64,000 nt of DNA, from assembly GCF_018294505.1 (NCBI RefSeq), contig NC_057796.1:186582270-186646269 (forward strand), read 5' to 3'. The notes under the pieces are model-generated. The model did not search any database. It saw only the letters and a list, made by a program, of their open reading frames with translations, and was not told the DNA's origin. This DNA is from Triticum aestivum (taxonomy: Eukaryota > Streptophyta > Magnoliopsida > Poales > Poaceae). Below, piece after piece: positions 34,431 through 45,337 of the stretch (the stretch's first letter is position 1; each line of letters opens with the position of its first letter). A program made the translations under genes and the position numbers.

Positions 34431-36684
34431 TGTAGCGATCCGACCTCAGACGGTCAAATCTCTGTGTTCGGTGTCATCCCTGGATCGGTAATGCTGACAC
34501 ACACAGTACTTGAATGGATTTATAACAGAGTAGAATTCACACACTTATTACATGGATTGTCTCAAGAGAGAACTTATTACAATAAATATGGCTTAAGGCC
34601 ATCTAAATAAGATAACAGCGGAAGGCCTGGAAGATAAAGTGAGTCCATCAACTCCAACGGCATAGCTGAGTGCATGACAACGACCTAGCGCACCTTACTC
34701 TTCGTCTGAAAAGTCTGCAACATGATATGTTGCAGCCCGAAACGGGTCAGCACATGGAATATGCTGGCAATATAACACAGTAGAGCAATGAACATATAAA
34801 TGCTATCACTACATGCATGTATGGCTGGTGGAGGCTCTATGGTTATAATGTTTTGTGAAAGGCCAGTTTTTCCTACAACAAAGGAATATGTTTTATTTAA
34901 CTATCATGGTGGTTGAAACATCATTGAGAAGGTTCCTCCAACTCAATCCCAATTAAAGTAGTCATTAAGATCCCAACAAATTAATTTAGAGTGATGAGAT
35001 CAAACTAATAATTCAAGTACCAGATACTCAAGATGTCCATAACCAGGGACACGACAAACCATGATTAGTTTATACACTCTGCGGAGGTTTGCGCACTTTT
35101 CCCCACAAGACTCGATCTCCTCCATTGGATTTCTCGCACTGCATGGTGTTTGAGAAACGGATGACCGAGACACAGTCTTTCAGAAAATTAACTCTTTACT
35201 CTGGGTAGACAGTTACACATACTTTCCCTCTACATCTGCTAGCCTACCACTGAAAGAGGTCATGCAACCTACTCAACTATGCTAGAGCCCATAATAGCTT
35301 GTGGCTGCACACGGAAGTTTCTAGCATGAATAATCTTGTGATCCCTTTGAGCCTGGGTGGCGGACCGTAGGATGATCACACGGGTACTCCAGGATATCCT
35401 AGGACAACACTGGATTCTCCAGGTGCCCACAAGCAATCCACCCAGATGTGTATTAAAGTTGCCACCTTAAAAGAATCAAATCAAGCGGAGCAAAGAAACT
35501 CAAACTACGAAAGAAACAAGATCCGTTTACTAATCTGGACTAAAGTCAAATTTTACAGTACGAAAAGTTTGTTCAAGTTGGTTAAACAGAAAGAGGGTTT
35601 CGAGACGAAGATCTAGGCGCTTGTTTCACCTGATTTGGATAAACGAGCGAAAAGATAAACTAAAACGAAAATCAGGGCAGAAATGGCGATTGAAAATAAT
35701 CGCGGAAAAACCCTGGAAAATAAAACAAGACGAACAGGCTAACGAACGAACGTTCGCTGTCTGCAGCTAACTGATGAACAACATTTGTTAAAATGAACGA
35801 ACGGATGAATGTCCGCTAAACAACTAAACCGAGAAAACCGAACCGATCTAATCTAAAAAAAAGATATAGGGTTTCTAAAAAACCATATGGTTTTTATACC
35901 TAAACCCAAAAAAGACCGGCGGTCGACGGTGGCGGCTTCCGGCGAATCCGGCGAGGCGGGGCGGCGGGGCTGCGACGAGGGGCGACGGCGGCGAGCGGCA
36001 GCGCGGCCGCGTGCGGCTGCTGCTGCTGCGGGCGGCGGGAGGCGGGGCTAGCGGCGGCGGTGTGGGGCAAGGGGGGGCGGCTATATAAGAGGGGGGGACG
36101 CGACTTGCGGGAGGGGGCGGTCGGGAGCGGCGGGCGACCGGACTCCTTCGGGAGTCCGTGTCGGGGACGATGGCGCGGCGCGGTGGCTGGGCCGGCTGGG
36201 CCTCGGCCCGGTTCGCCGGAAAAATCCTAGAAAATAAGATAAAAATATAAAAATACCAAAAAAATATCACCATCTAAATAAAATATTTAGAACGTGATGA
36301 ACATTTTCTTGGCCTAAAATGCAATTCTAAAAATATGCAAAATTTTCTAATTCAAATAAAATTGCAATAAAACTCAAATAAAATTAATTACTTGATTTTA
36401 ATATTTTTCCTCCAATATCCCCTTTATTTTGGAGAAGTCATTTTATCTCCTCTCATATATTTTTAATATGAAATATTTTCGAAGAGAAAAATAATTAAAA
36501 TCAAAATGATCCTTGTTTTCGATATTTGATAAAATTCAAATATGAAACACTTGAAATCCCCAACTCTCTCCGTGGGTCCTTGAGTTGCTTAGAATTTCGA
36601 GGATCGCAAAACGAAATGCAATAAATATGATATGCATGAATTACCTATGTATAACATTCCAAATTGAAAATTTGGGATGTTACA
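34431..36684 (-). repeat. Element I 5' LTR with a deletion of about 430 bp
   Basis: This 2254-bp LTR lacks the segment equivalent to about 27305-27734. The GC-rich block (35920-36215) holds TATATAA on the plus strand at 36082-36088, opposite to the element's own TATAAAAA (35898-35891). Confidence 0.88.
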
Positions 36685-37362
36685 TTCGCTCTCCTCATCA
36701 TCTCGTTCATCCAATGAGCTTGTAGTTTCATCAATTTCTTCTTCCATAGACTCCTGCAAAATATTTGTCTTTTCTTGGACAGTGGGGTTTCTCTCAATAA
36801 ATACATCAATATCGTAATTATATTTATAATTATCATACCAATATTTAAGGATAGCAAGATTTTCTGGTCGATAAACTGAATCATCAAAATCTTCAAACTT
36901 TTCAAACAAAGATTCAATTTCATATGCACCCTTAAAAGCAACAAATTCTTCTATTCGTTCCACATCATAATAATCATATATACCATTAGCATAAGAAGCC
37001 AAGGTTTCATTATCATTAAATTCACATGAAAAGGGAAGATGTGGAGCATTCATCCTAGACCAACAAGTAAAATCATATCTCTGACATAAATGCCAAGCAT
37101 ACCAATGCAACATATGAATTTGATCCCATAAAAGTTTCCCTTTTTGTGTCAACCGATAATCCCTAAAGTATTCACGTTGATCCAACGTTACTCCCATTAT
37201 CATGTTGAACGGGGTTTTCTCAGGAGTATCAAAGTAGTGCATAATATCTTTTACATAATGAGCATCGAGGGTTTTAGGAGGTTCCTCATCTCCAAGAGTA
37301 GCAAGTACAACTAAATTTTTTGTGTTTCGTGTTCCATACCCATAACTAAAGATAGAGAACAA
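36685..37362 (-). pseudogene. Element C protein, N-terminal half
   Basis: The frame starts at 37362 (MFSIFSYGYGTRNTKN) and runs through WHLCQRYDFTCWSRMNAPHL, YANGIYDYYDVERIEEF and FEKFEDFDDSVYRPENLAIL. It reaches the element I insertion in an acidic stretch (ERDDEESE). Beyond 36685 the frame enters the LTR of I and soon ends. The rest of the protein is at 25563-26251. It is rich in Tyr, Asp and Glu with no recognised domain. It is probably the single product of this non-autonomous family. Confidence 0.6.
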
Positions 37363-37439
37363 CTTAGAACAAAAAAATAAAAACTACTTAGTGATAAATC
37401 AAACAAGCACACACAAGAATATTCACCCCACGCTATTGC

Positions 37440-37457
37440 TCCCCGGCAACGACGCCA
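37440..37457 (-). other. Element C primer-binding site (tRNA-Asp-like)
   Basis: The minus strand reads TGGCGTCGTTGCCGGGGA, one substitution from the tRNA-Asp complement. Confidence 0.75.
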
Positions 37458-37468
37458 GAAAAAGGTCT

Positions 37469-38965
37469 TGATAACTCACAAGTATAGGGGATCGTTTGTA
37501 GCCTTTTTAGATAAATAAAAGTGTCGAACCCACAAGGAGCTAATGGTAGAACAAATATTCCCTCAAGTTCTATCGACCACCGATACAACTCCACGCACAC
37601 TTGACGTTTGCTTTATCGGAAACAAGTATGAAACTATTTTGTAGGTGTGATGCTAGAACTACTTTGCAAGAATAAAACTAGAAGTACTTTGCAAGATAAT
37701 AAAATTTAGGTGTTTAGAAAAAGGGTTTGTGTCAACAAGAAAGTTATTTGTCCCTAGGCAATCGATAACAAGTACTGGTAATCATTATTGTAATTTTATA
37801 TGAGGGAGAGGCATGAGCTAACATACTTCCTCTACTTGGATCATATGCACTTATGATTGGAACTCTAGCAAGCATCCGCAACTACTAAAGATCATTAAGG
37901 CCATGAAACCCAACCATAGCATTAAGTATCAAGTCCTCTTTACTCCCATACGTCATACCCAAGTTACTCGGGTTTAAGTTTCTGTCACTCTCGCAACCCA
38001 CCATAAGTGAACCATGAACATATTGCAACACCCAACAGCGAGGGCCCCTCATGTTTGCACGAGAACGGAGGGCACCCTAGGACAGCACCATAAATAAAAT
38101 ATACAATCATACCAACCAAGATCACGATTAACCCACAGGAAAAAACTGATCTACTCTAACATCATAGAATAACCATAGATCATTAGGAAATAATATATGG
38201 AGTTGAGCACCATGTTTAAGTAGAGATTACAACGGGGAGAAGAGGTGTTACACCGCTGCATAGAGTGGGAGAAAGTTAGTGTTGACGGTAGCAAGATTTT
38301 TGATGTAGATCGCCGTCCCGATTCTTGCCCCGGCGGCACTCCGGCGCCACCGGGAGAGAGGGGGAGAGATCCCCCTCCTCCTTATTACTTGGCCTCCCCC
38401 TAGATGGGAGGAGAGTTCCCCCTCTGGTCCATGGTCTCCATGGCGGCGGAGGGGGGGGGGAGCCCCTCCGAGATTGGATCTCCCTCTCTGTTCTCTTCTG
38501 TTTCGCGCTCCCAGATCTGGCTGAAAACCGTTTCTTATATTCTTGGAGATCCGTAACTCCGATTGCGCTGAGATTTTAACACGATTTTTTTTCGGATATA
38601 AGCTTCCTTGCACCCGAAGTAGAGCTCCGACCGATGTACGAGGTGAGCACAACCCACCATGCCACGCCTGGCTCCAGGACCATGCCCTGGTGGGTTGTGC
38701 CCACCTCAGGCCCCGTTTGCGGTGATTCCAACTCACAAAAATCACATATATTCCAAAATAATTCTCCGTGAAATTTTATTGCATTTGGACTTCGTTTGAT
38801 ATGGATACTCTGCGATACAGAAAACATGCAGAAAACAGGAACTGGCACTGGGCACTGGGTTAGGTTAGTCCAATAAATCATATAATAAGTTGCCAAAAGT
38901 ATGTAAAAGTTGTATAATATTGGCATGAAACAATAAAAAATTATAGATACGACGAAGACGTATCA
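37469..38965 (-). repeat. Element C 5' LTR
   Basis: This 1497-bp LTR pairs with 21036-22541. It is followed by the TSD CTATC at 38966-38970. Confidence 0.88.
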
Positions 38966-39200
38966 CTATCCGCGTGGCGTGCTTAACATGGTCAACGAAT
39001 GAAAACCATCAGAAGAGGACTGTACGCGGTGAGGCTGATAGCTAGACCCACCAGCTACATCTTCGCACATAAGGAGGTGCCTCCTTATTACGCGCAAAAA
39101 ATAAACCCCCTGATAGCTGGGACCCACCATCTATATCTTTGCATGCAAGGAAGTGCCTCCTTATCCTCCCTGATAGCTGGGACCCACCCGACCAAAGTGT
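38966..39200. repeat. CACTA internal repeat unit 2, continuation
   Basis: From 38971 the sequence (CGCGTGGCGTGCTTAACATG) continues unit 2 where it stopped at 21035. It matches unit 1 near 20400 (CACGGCGTGGTGAACATT). A shorter motif, GCTGGGACCCACC, recurs at about 39117 and 39176. Confidence 0.65.
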
Positions 39201-39318
39201 ACGTAGCATTGTCATTCTGGTCGCAAACATATACGTACATACTGGTCTATCGGTCTTTCTGCCACGATGAATCGTGGCCCAGTAAGAAGCGGTAGCAGTT
39301 TAGACAGCCGCGTCTAAA

Positions 39319-40256
39319 TTGTGGACACATACGACAGCCACGCTGCAAAAAAGAGGGCCAAGTACGTACATACGGGCGTGGTCTCGAACGTGCACATTGA
39401 CGACGTCCTGTTCATCGGGCAGCCAACCGGCTAGGTCGGAACAGAGAAACAACGTCCTATTCATCGGGAGGCAACAAACTATGTCGGAATGCGTCCTCTT
39501 TGATGGGAGCCAACCGGCTTGGACGGAACATCCGAAACATGGTCTGGCGTACCGCAGGATAGAGGAAACGGCCTTCTGTTCGACCGGCTACGGTCGAAAC
39601 GGGATCCTGTTAATCGGGAGGGGTCTGGTGTATCGCAAAACGAAGGAAACAGACTTTTGTTCGGGCTCCTATGGCCGAACCAGGCTCCTGCTCATCGGGA
39701 GGGGTCTGGCGGACCGCAAAACGGAGGAAACAGACTTCTGTTCGAGCGCCTACGGTCGAAACGGGGCTCTGTTCATCGAGAGGGGTGTGGCGTACCACAA
39801 AACTGGACTCTACGGGCTACTGTTCATCCACCGCATACTGCCTCGCTCCAACCTCCACGGGCTACTGTTCACCCACCGTCGACTTCCTCCAGCCTTCACA
39901 TTTCTACTGTTCATCCACCGCATCTTCCTCCTGCCTCCACCAGCTACTGTTCATCCATGGGTTACTTTTCATCCAGCCTTCACCGGCTACTGTTCAACCA
40001 GCCCTCCACGAGGCCCTGTTCATCAAGCCCCAACCAGCTCTGGTGTTTTGGCCTCCTCGGGGTCCTGCTCTAGCAGCAACGGCCTACTACCACGGGGTCC
40101 TGTTTATCCAACCCCCACCGGGAACTGTTCATCCAAGCCCCAACAACGGTTATTGTTCATCAAGAGGCATGTTCGATTGGCTTCAGTTAGCAGAAGTAGC
40201 GAAGGAATCGCTCGGGTTTAGTCAGCAGAAAAGGAATCACTCAGGTTCAGTAACAT
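39319..40256. repeat. CACTA subterminal repeat array (CTGTTCATC repeats)
   Basis: About three units of roughly 115 bp (39540-39800) share CTGTTCGA..CGGTCGAAACGGG, then TGTTCATCGGGAGGGGTCTGG and CGCAAAACGGAGGAAACAGA. They are followed to about 40165 by many copies of CTACTGTTCATCCA-type motifs. Subterminal repeats near CACTA ends are typically binding sites for the element's own accessory protein. Long open frames here (for example 39319-40221) follow the repeats in all frames and are not accepted as genes. Confidence 0.6.
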
Positions 40257-40632
40257 AGCTAGTGCAATCGCTTGGGTTCAGTAAGTGAACGCCTCACTCG
40301 GGTTTAGTTAGAGCCCAACACCTTGCACTCATGCGTGAGAGAAACATGCAAACCTTCGTGCATTGCTCGGCCCCAACCACCCACCGTAACCGGGAACTCC
40401 CCGAAATTTTCCTCGCCCTCGCTTCTACCATGATTTTTTCCTTCATGGACATCCCAAATAATGTCATGCAGGTGCATCCCCGGCCTGCCCAGGACGAAAA
40501 ACCCATTTTCTGTCATGATTTTTTGTCATAGAAGTAGGAGCCCACCACATCTCTAATGATACGTGCTTTTGTCATAGTTATCGTCATAGAAGTGTCATAA
40601 CCATGATAGAAAACAATTTCGTTTTTTGTAGT
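40257..40632. repeat. CACTA right terminal region with terminal inverted repeat
   Basis: It contains repeated TGTCATAGAAGT and TGTCATAG elements (about 40518-40605) and ends TTTTTTGTAGTG at 40632. This matches my memory of the Jorge family end. Confidence 0.75.
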
Positions 40633-41704
40633 GCATACGCTTGCCACTATGTGGCTTGGCGATGACAACGGGATTGGCGATCCATTCTGGGAGGAGTACT
40701 TCATGGATGATCCCGACGCCTTGGAGCTTCTCGACCTCCTCAACGACGAATCCCGACTTCTCGGGCGCCTGGCGCCATACCTTCTACTAGACGGGGCGAG
40801 CGTTGGGACACACCGCCAGGGGATGCTCAGTTACCTTCCTTGGCACGCCAGGCATGTCTGAGGCTGGCCAAGTGAACATATCTGTGTTTTCCCGGAGAAA
40901 GGCGACGAGGGCGCCCTCCTTCTTGGGGGGAAGGCTGTTGCCGATGGTGAGGAAGGGGCCTGCACCGCTCCCATCCAAACGCACCTTATTGGTTTCAGCC
41001 TGCTCTTGGGAGAACATTAGCTTCTTCTTCATGGGCGCCGACCCGACAAGCTCAGGGGCGTCCTCCCCGACCAGGGGCGCAGTGGCAGCTAACTTGTAGG
41101 TGCGCGCGAGGGCATGCGTCGCGTCTTCCTCATCTCAACAGATGGTGAGGGTGCCGGTGCTACCAGGCATCTTGATGAGGCCATAGGCGTGGTGGGTCGC
41201 GGCCATGAACTTGGAGAACGCCGGGTAGCCCAAGATGGCATTGTAGGTCAGGTTGATGCGGGCCACATCGAAGATGATGAACTCTGTACGGTAGTCCTTG
41301 CGGATGCCTAAGGTGACGGGGAGGCGCACCTATCCCAAGGGCAGCGAGGGGCTGCCGACGATGTCCAAGAAGGTCCTGGCGGGTGCGAAGCGCCCATAGG
41401 GCGCTTGGAGTGTGTTGAAAGTCCCCACGGAGAGCAAGTTGAGGCCCGCACTGCAGTTAATGAGCGTCTTCGTGACAGCGACTCTGACGATAGTGGGGGT
41501 ACACAACAGGGGGACAACCCCCAGACCCCTAATGGACTTGGGGTGATCGTCGGTGTTGAAAGCGATGGGTAACTCGTACCACTCAAGGCGACTCGTGGAC
41601 TTGGGCGCCTGGAGGGCCGCTTTCACCTCGCACGAGAAACGCTTGAGGTGGTGGCTGGACGGCGGGGCCCGAGGCCCTCCTAGGATGGAGGCCACCCCAC
41701 GAAG
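40633..41704 (-). pseudogene. pol: Element D: Tat-like Gypsy pol remnant (protease and RT start), cut by the CACTA
   Basis: Minus-strand frames encode a protease-like block (FNTDDHPKSIRGLGVV, then KTLINCSAGLNLLS). The site that normally has Asp-Gly-Gly/Ala reads INCSAG, so the catalytic Asp is missing. FDVARINLTYNAILGYPAF follows, then the RT entry (FLRENTDMFTWPASDMPGV, EHPLAVCPNARPV). Two adjacent stops (40785-40790) interrupt the frame, which then continues RQAPEKSGFVVEEVEKL and LLPEWIANPVVIAKPHSGK up to 40633. There the CACTA terminus begins, so the CACTA landed inside the RT. The right side ends at the E LTR. Confidence 0.78.
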
Positions 41705-43290
41705 TGCTACTTCTTAAGCTTGCGTTGGGTTTTCCCTTGAAGAGGAAAGGATGATGCAGCAAAGTGGAAGTATTTCCCTTAGTTAAGAAGCAAGGTATCA
41801 ATCCAGTAGGAGGAACACACAAGTCTCCAATGATAGCACCTACAGAAACAAATAAATACTTGCATCCAACACGATAAAGGGGTTGTCAATCCCTTCACGG
41901 TTGTTTGCAAGGATGAGATCTGATAGAGATAGGTATAAAAGATAAATAAAAGTGCAAAATAAAGTAAAGGTAAATAAATTGCAGCAAGGTATTTTTGGGT
42001 TTTTAGTTTTACATATGTGAAAATAATATGATAAAAATAGGCTCGGGGACATAGTTTTCACTAGAGGCTTCTCTATTGAGGGAACAAATACGGTGGGTAA
42101 ACAAATTACTGTTGAGCAATTGATAGAAAAGAGAATAATTATGATGATACCTAAGGCAATTATCATGAATATAGGCATCACGTCTGTGACAAATAGATCG
42201 ACTCCTGCCTGCATCTACTACTATTACTCCACACATCGACCGCTATCCAGCATGCATCTAGTGTATTAAGATAACAAGAACGGAGTAACATCTTAAGCAA
42301 GATGACATGATGTAGAGGGCAAGATCCAATCAATATGAACAACCCCCATCCTTTTATCCTCAATGGCAAGAATACAATACAATACAATACGTGTCATGTC
42401 CCTTTCTGTCGCTGGGATTGAGCACCGCAAGATTGAATCCAATACAAAGCACCTCTCCCATTGCAAGAAAAATCAATCTAGTTGGCAAAACCAAATCAAT
42501 TGATCGGAGAGAAATACAAAGCTATCTTAATCATGCATAAAAGAGTTCAGAGAAGACTCAAATAATATGCATAGATAATCTGGTCATAAACCCACAATTC
42601 ATCGGATCTCAACAAATACACCGCAAAAGAAGATTACATCGAATAGACCTCCAAGAACATCGAGGAGAACATTATATTGAAGATCAAAGAGAGAGAAGAA
42701 GCCATCTAGCTACTACCTATGGACATGTAGGTCTGTGGTAAACTACTCACACACCATCGGAAGGGCAGCAAGGTTGATGTGGAATCCTCCGTAGTCGGAC
42801 CCCCCTCCGACAGAGTACCAGAAAAGGCCTCGACATGGGATCTCACAAGGACAAAAACTTGCATCGACGAAAAAGTATTTTTGGTGTGCCCTCTGGTATA
42901 CAGTGAATATTTGGGTATTTATAGAGCAAAGATTAGGGTTAGAGGAGCATCAGGGGGCCGACAAGCCTGGGGGTAGCCCCCCCTAGGGCGCGCCCTCTGA
43001 GCTTGTCGCCAACTGGTGCCACCTCTGATTTCCTCACAAAGGTTCCTAGGTGTCTTCTGGTCTAAGAAAAATCCTCAAAAAGTTTCTTTATGGTTGGACT
43101 CCATTTGGTATTGATTTTCTGTAGAAGACAAAAACAAAGAAAAAAATAGCAACTAGCACTTGGCACTAGGTTAATAGGTTAGTCCCAAAAAATGATATAA
43201 AATAGCATAATAATGCATAGAAAACATCCAAGATGGATAATTTAATAGCATGGAACAATAAAAAAATATAGATACGTTGGAGACTTATCA
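41705..43290 (-). repeat. Element E 3' LTR
   Basis: This 1586-bp repeat runs TGCTACTT...GACTTATCA, followed by the polypurine tract complement GCATCCCCAAGCTT (43292-43305). I recognise it as an abundant Triticeae Gypsy LTR (possibly Sabrina-type, from memory). A short ATACA tandem run lies at 42369-42390. Confidence 0.75.
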
Positions 43291-45337
43291 AGCATCCCCA
43301 AGCTTAATTCCTGCTCCTCCTCGAGTAGGTAAATGATAAAAATGGAATTTTTTTATGTGGAATGCTACCTAACATGTTTATCATGTAATCTTTCTTTATG
43401 TGGCATGAATATTCATATCCTTAAGATTCAAAAAAAGTTTAATATTGACATAAATACAATAATACTTCAAGCATACTAAAACGCAATCATGTCTTTTCAA
43501 ATAATGGCTAAAGAAAGTTATCCCTACAAAATCATATAGTCTTGTCATGCTCAATCTTCTTACACAAAGTATTTATCATGCACAACCCTGATGAGAAGCC
43601 AAGAAATTGATTCATACTTTTTAATGCACTTCAGCTTTTTCAACTCTCATGCAATACATGAGTGTGAGGCCTGGATATAGCTCTACGGGTGGAATAGAAT
43701 ATGATGTTGGAGGTTGTGTGAAGAAGACGAAAAAGGAGAAAGTCTCACATTGACGAGGCTAATCAATGGGCTATGGAGATGCCCATCAATTGATGTCAAT
43801 GCAAGGAGTAGGGATGGCCATGCAACAGATGGACTAGAGTTATAAGTGTGTGAAAGCTTAAAAAGAAAACTAAGCTGGTTGCATCCAACTTGCTTGCTCA
43901 TGAAGACGTAGGGCATTATAGGAAGCCCATCAATGGAATATACAAGCCAAGTTCTATAATGAAAAATTCCCACTAGTAATATATGAAAGTGACAAAATAG
44001 GAGACTCTCTATCATGAAGAAAATAGTGCTACTTTGAAGCACAAGTGTGGAAAAGGATAGTAACATTGTACCTTCTCTCTTTTTCTCTCATTTTTCTCTT
44101 TTGGGCTCTTTGATCTCTTTTTATTTATATTAGTGCAGAGTCTCATCCCGACTGGTGGGTGAATCATAGTCTCCATCATTCTTTCCTCACATGGGACAAT
44201 GCTCTAATAATGATGATCATCACAATTTTATTTACTTACAACTCAAGAATTACAACTCAATACTAGAACAAAGATATGACTCTATATGAATGCCTCCGGC
44301 GGTGTGCCGTGATGTGCAATGATCTAGCGTGACATGTCTAAAAAAATATGAACGGTGGCCAAGCCACAAATACTATGCCAACTATATGATCATGCAAAGC
44401 AATATGACAATGATGGTATGTGTCATAATAAAACAGAATGGTGGAAGTTGCATGGCATTATATCTCGGAATGGCTATGGAAATACCATAATAGGTGGGTA
44501 TGGTAGCTGTTTTGAGGAAGATATAAGGTGGCTTACGTGTGAAAGAGCGTATCATATCATGGGATTTGGATGCACTGGCAAAGTTTGCACCAACTCTCAA
44601 GGTGAGAAAGGGCAATGCACGGTACCGAAGAGGCTAGCAAATTGCGGAAGGGTGAGGGTGCGTATAATCCATGGAGTAAACATTAGTTACAACAAACTCA
44701 CATACTTATTGTAAAAGTTTATTAGCCCTCATAGCAAAGTACTACTAAGCATGCTCCTAGGGGGATAGATTCGTAAGAAAAGACCATCGCTCATCCCCGA
44801 CCGCCACTCATAAGGAAGACAATCAATAATAAATCATGCTCCAATATCATCGCATGACAAGAGACCATACGTGCATGCTTCCGGAATCACAAACCTTAAC
44901 ACAAATATTCTTACTAAACCACAATTACTCACTAGCATGACTCTAATATCACCATCTTTATATCTCAAAACAAATGCAAGGAATCAAACTTCTCATATAT
45001 TCAATGATCTTCATGGAAGTGTTTATTATATCCCTCTTGAATACCTTATCATATTAGGACTAAATTCATAACCCAAGCAAATTGCCATACTGTTTATAAG
45101 ACTCCCAAAATAATATAAGTGAAGCATGAAAGTTCATCAATTTCTACAAACTAAAACCACCGCCGTGCTATAAAAACATATAAGTGAAGCACTAGAACAA
45201 CTACCTAGCTCGAAAGATATAAGTGAAGCACATAGAGTATTCTAATAAATTCACGATTAATGTGTGTCCCTCTCAATAGGTGTGTACAACAAGGATGATT
45301 GTGGCAAACTAAAAAGCAAATATAATACAAGACGCTC
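41705..45337 (-). mobile_element. Element E: truncated Athila-like/non-autonomous LTR element
   Basis: Only the 3' LTR (41705-43290) and the 3' non-coding internal part are present. The second LTR is not in the window. The internal part parallels element C (22560-24540), including the ATAAGTGAAGCA repeats near 45110-45240. It contains no coding sequence. It stops where the G LTR starts. The left flank pentamer is CGAAG (41700-41704); the partner cannot be checked. Confidence 0.7.

Larger units (their letters stand above)
26252..36684 (-). mobile_element. Element I: Tekay-like chromovirus (Gypsy) with an extra ORF before gag
   Basis: The LTRs 26252-28965 and 34431-36684 start TGTAGCGATCC and end GGGATGTTACA, with a perfect TTCGC TSD. 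The minus-strand order is PBS (initiator tRNA-Met), extra ORF, gag with zinc knuckle, protease, RT, RNase H, integrase with chromodomain, polypurine tract. The chromodomain places it among chromoviruses; long LTRs and overall layout suggest the Tekay/Del lineage. The length is 10433 bp. gag-pol has several stops and frameshifts, while the extra ORF is intact. Confidence 0.88.
21036..38965 (-). mobile_element. Element C: non-autonomous LTR retrotransposon, containing nested element I
   Basis: The LTRs are 21036-22541 and 37469-38965, with a perfect CTATC TSD and a tRNA-Asp-type PBS. Without I and one TSD copy it is about 7.5 kb. The only coding sequence is one protein of unknown function, split by element I. 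No gag, protease, RT or integrase is present. LTR termini, PBS and polypurine tract resemble those of elements B, E and F, so an Athila-like partner probably supplies the enzymes. The first LTR base pair is TA instead of TG at 21036-21037, a point change. Confidence 0.85.
1..40632. mobile_element. Jorge-like CACTA DNA transposon, right part, interrupted by elements B and C
   Basis: The right terminus at 40621-40632 reads TTTTTTGTAGTG, which is the complement of the CACTACAAAAAA terminal inverted repeat of grass CACTA elements. Just inside it are the short TGTCATAGAAGT-type repeats that I recall from the Triticeae family Jorge. CACTA sequence visible here is 1-251, 20073-21035 and 38966-40632; the rest is nested insertions. 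The left terminus is outside the window. I see no transposase (TNP2-type) coding sequence in these pieces, so this part is non-coding. The terminus lies directly against gypsy reverse transcriptase sequence, and the 3-bp target duplication would be CAT at 40633-40635. The family name is from memory; the CACTA assignment is firm. Confidence 0.8.

Noticed and set aside
39319..40221. 300-codon plus-strand ORF and the overlapping 184- and 195-codon ORFs
   Set aside because: All three frames are open because of stop-poor subterminal CACTA repeats; the peptides only mirror the DNA repeat.
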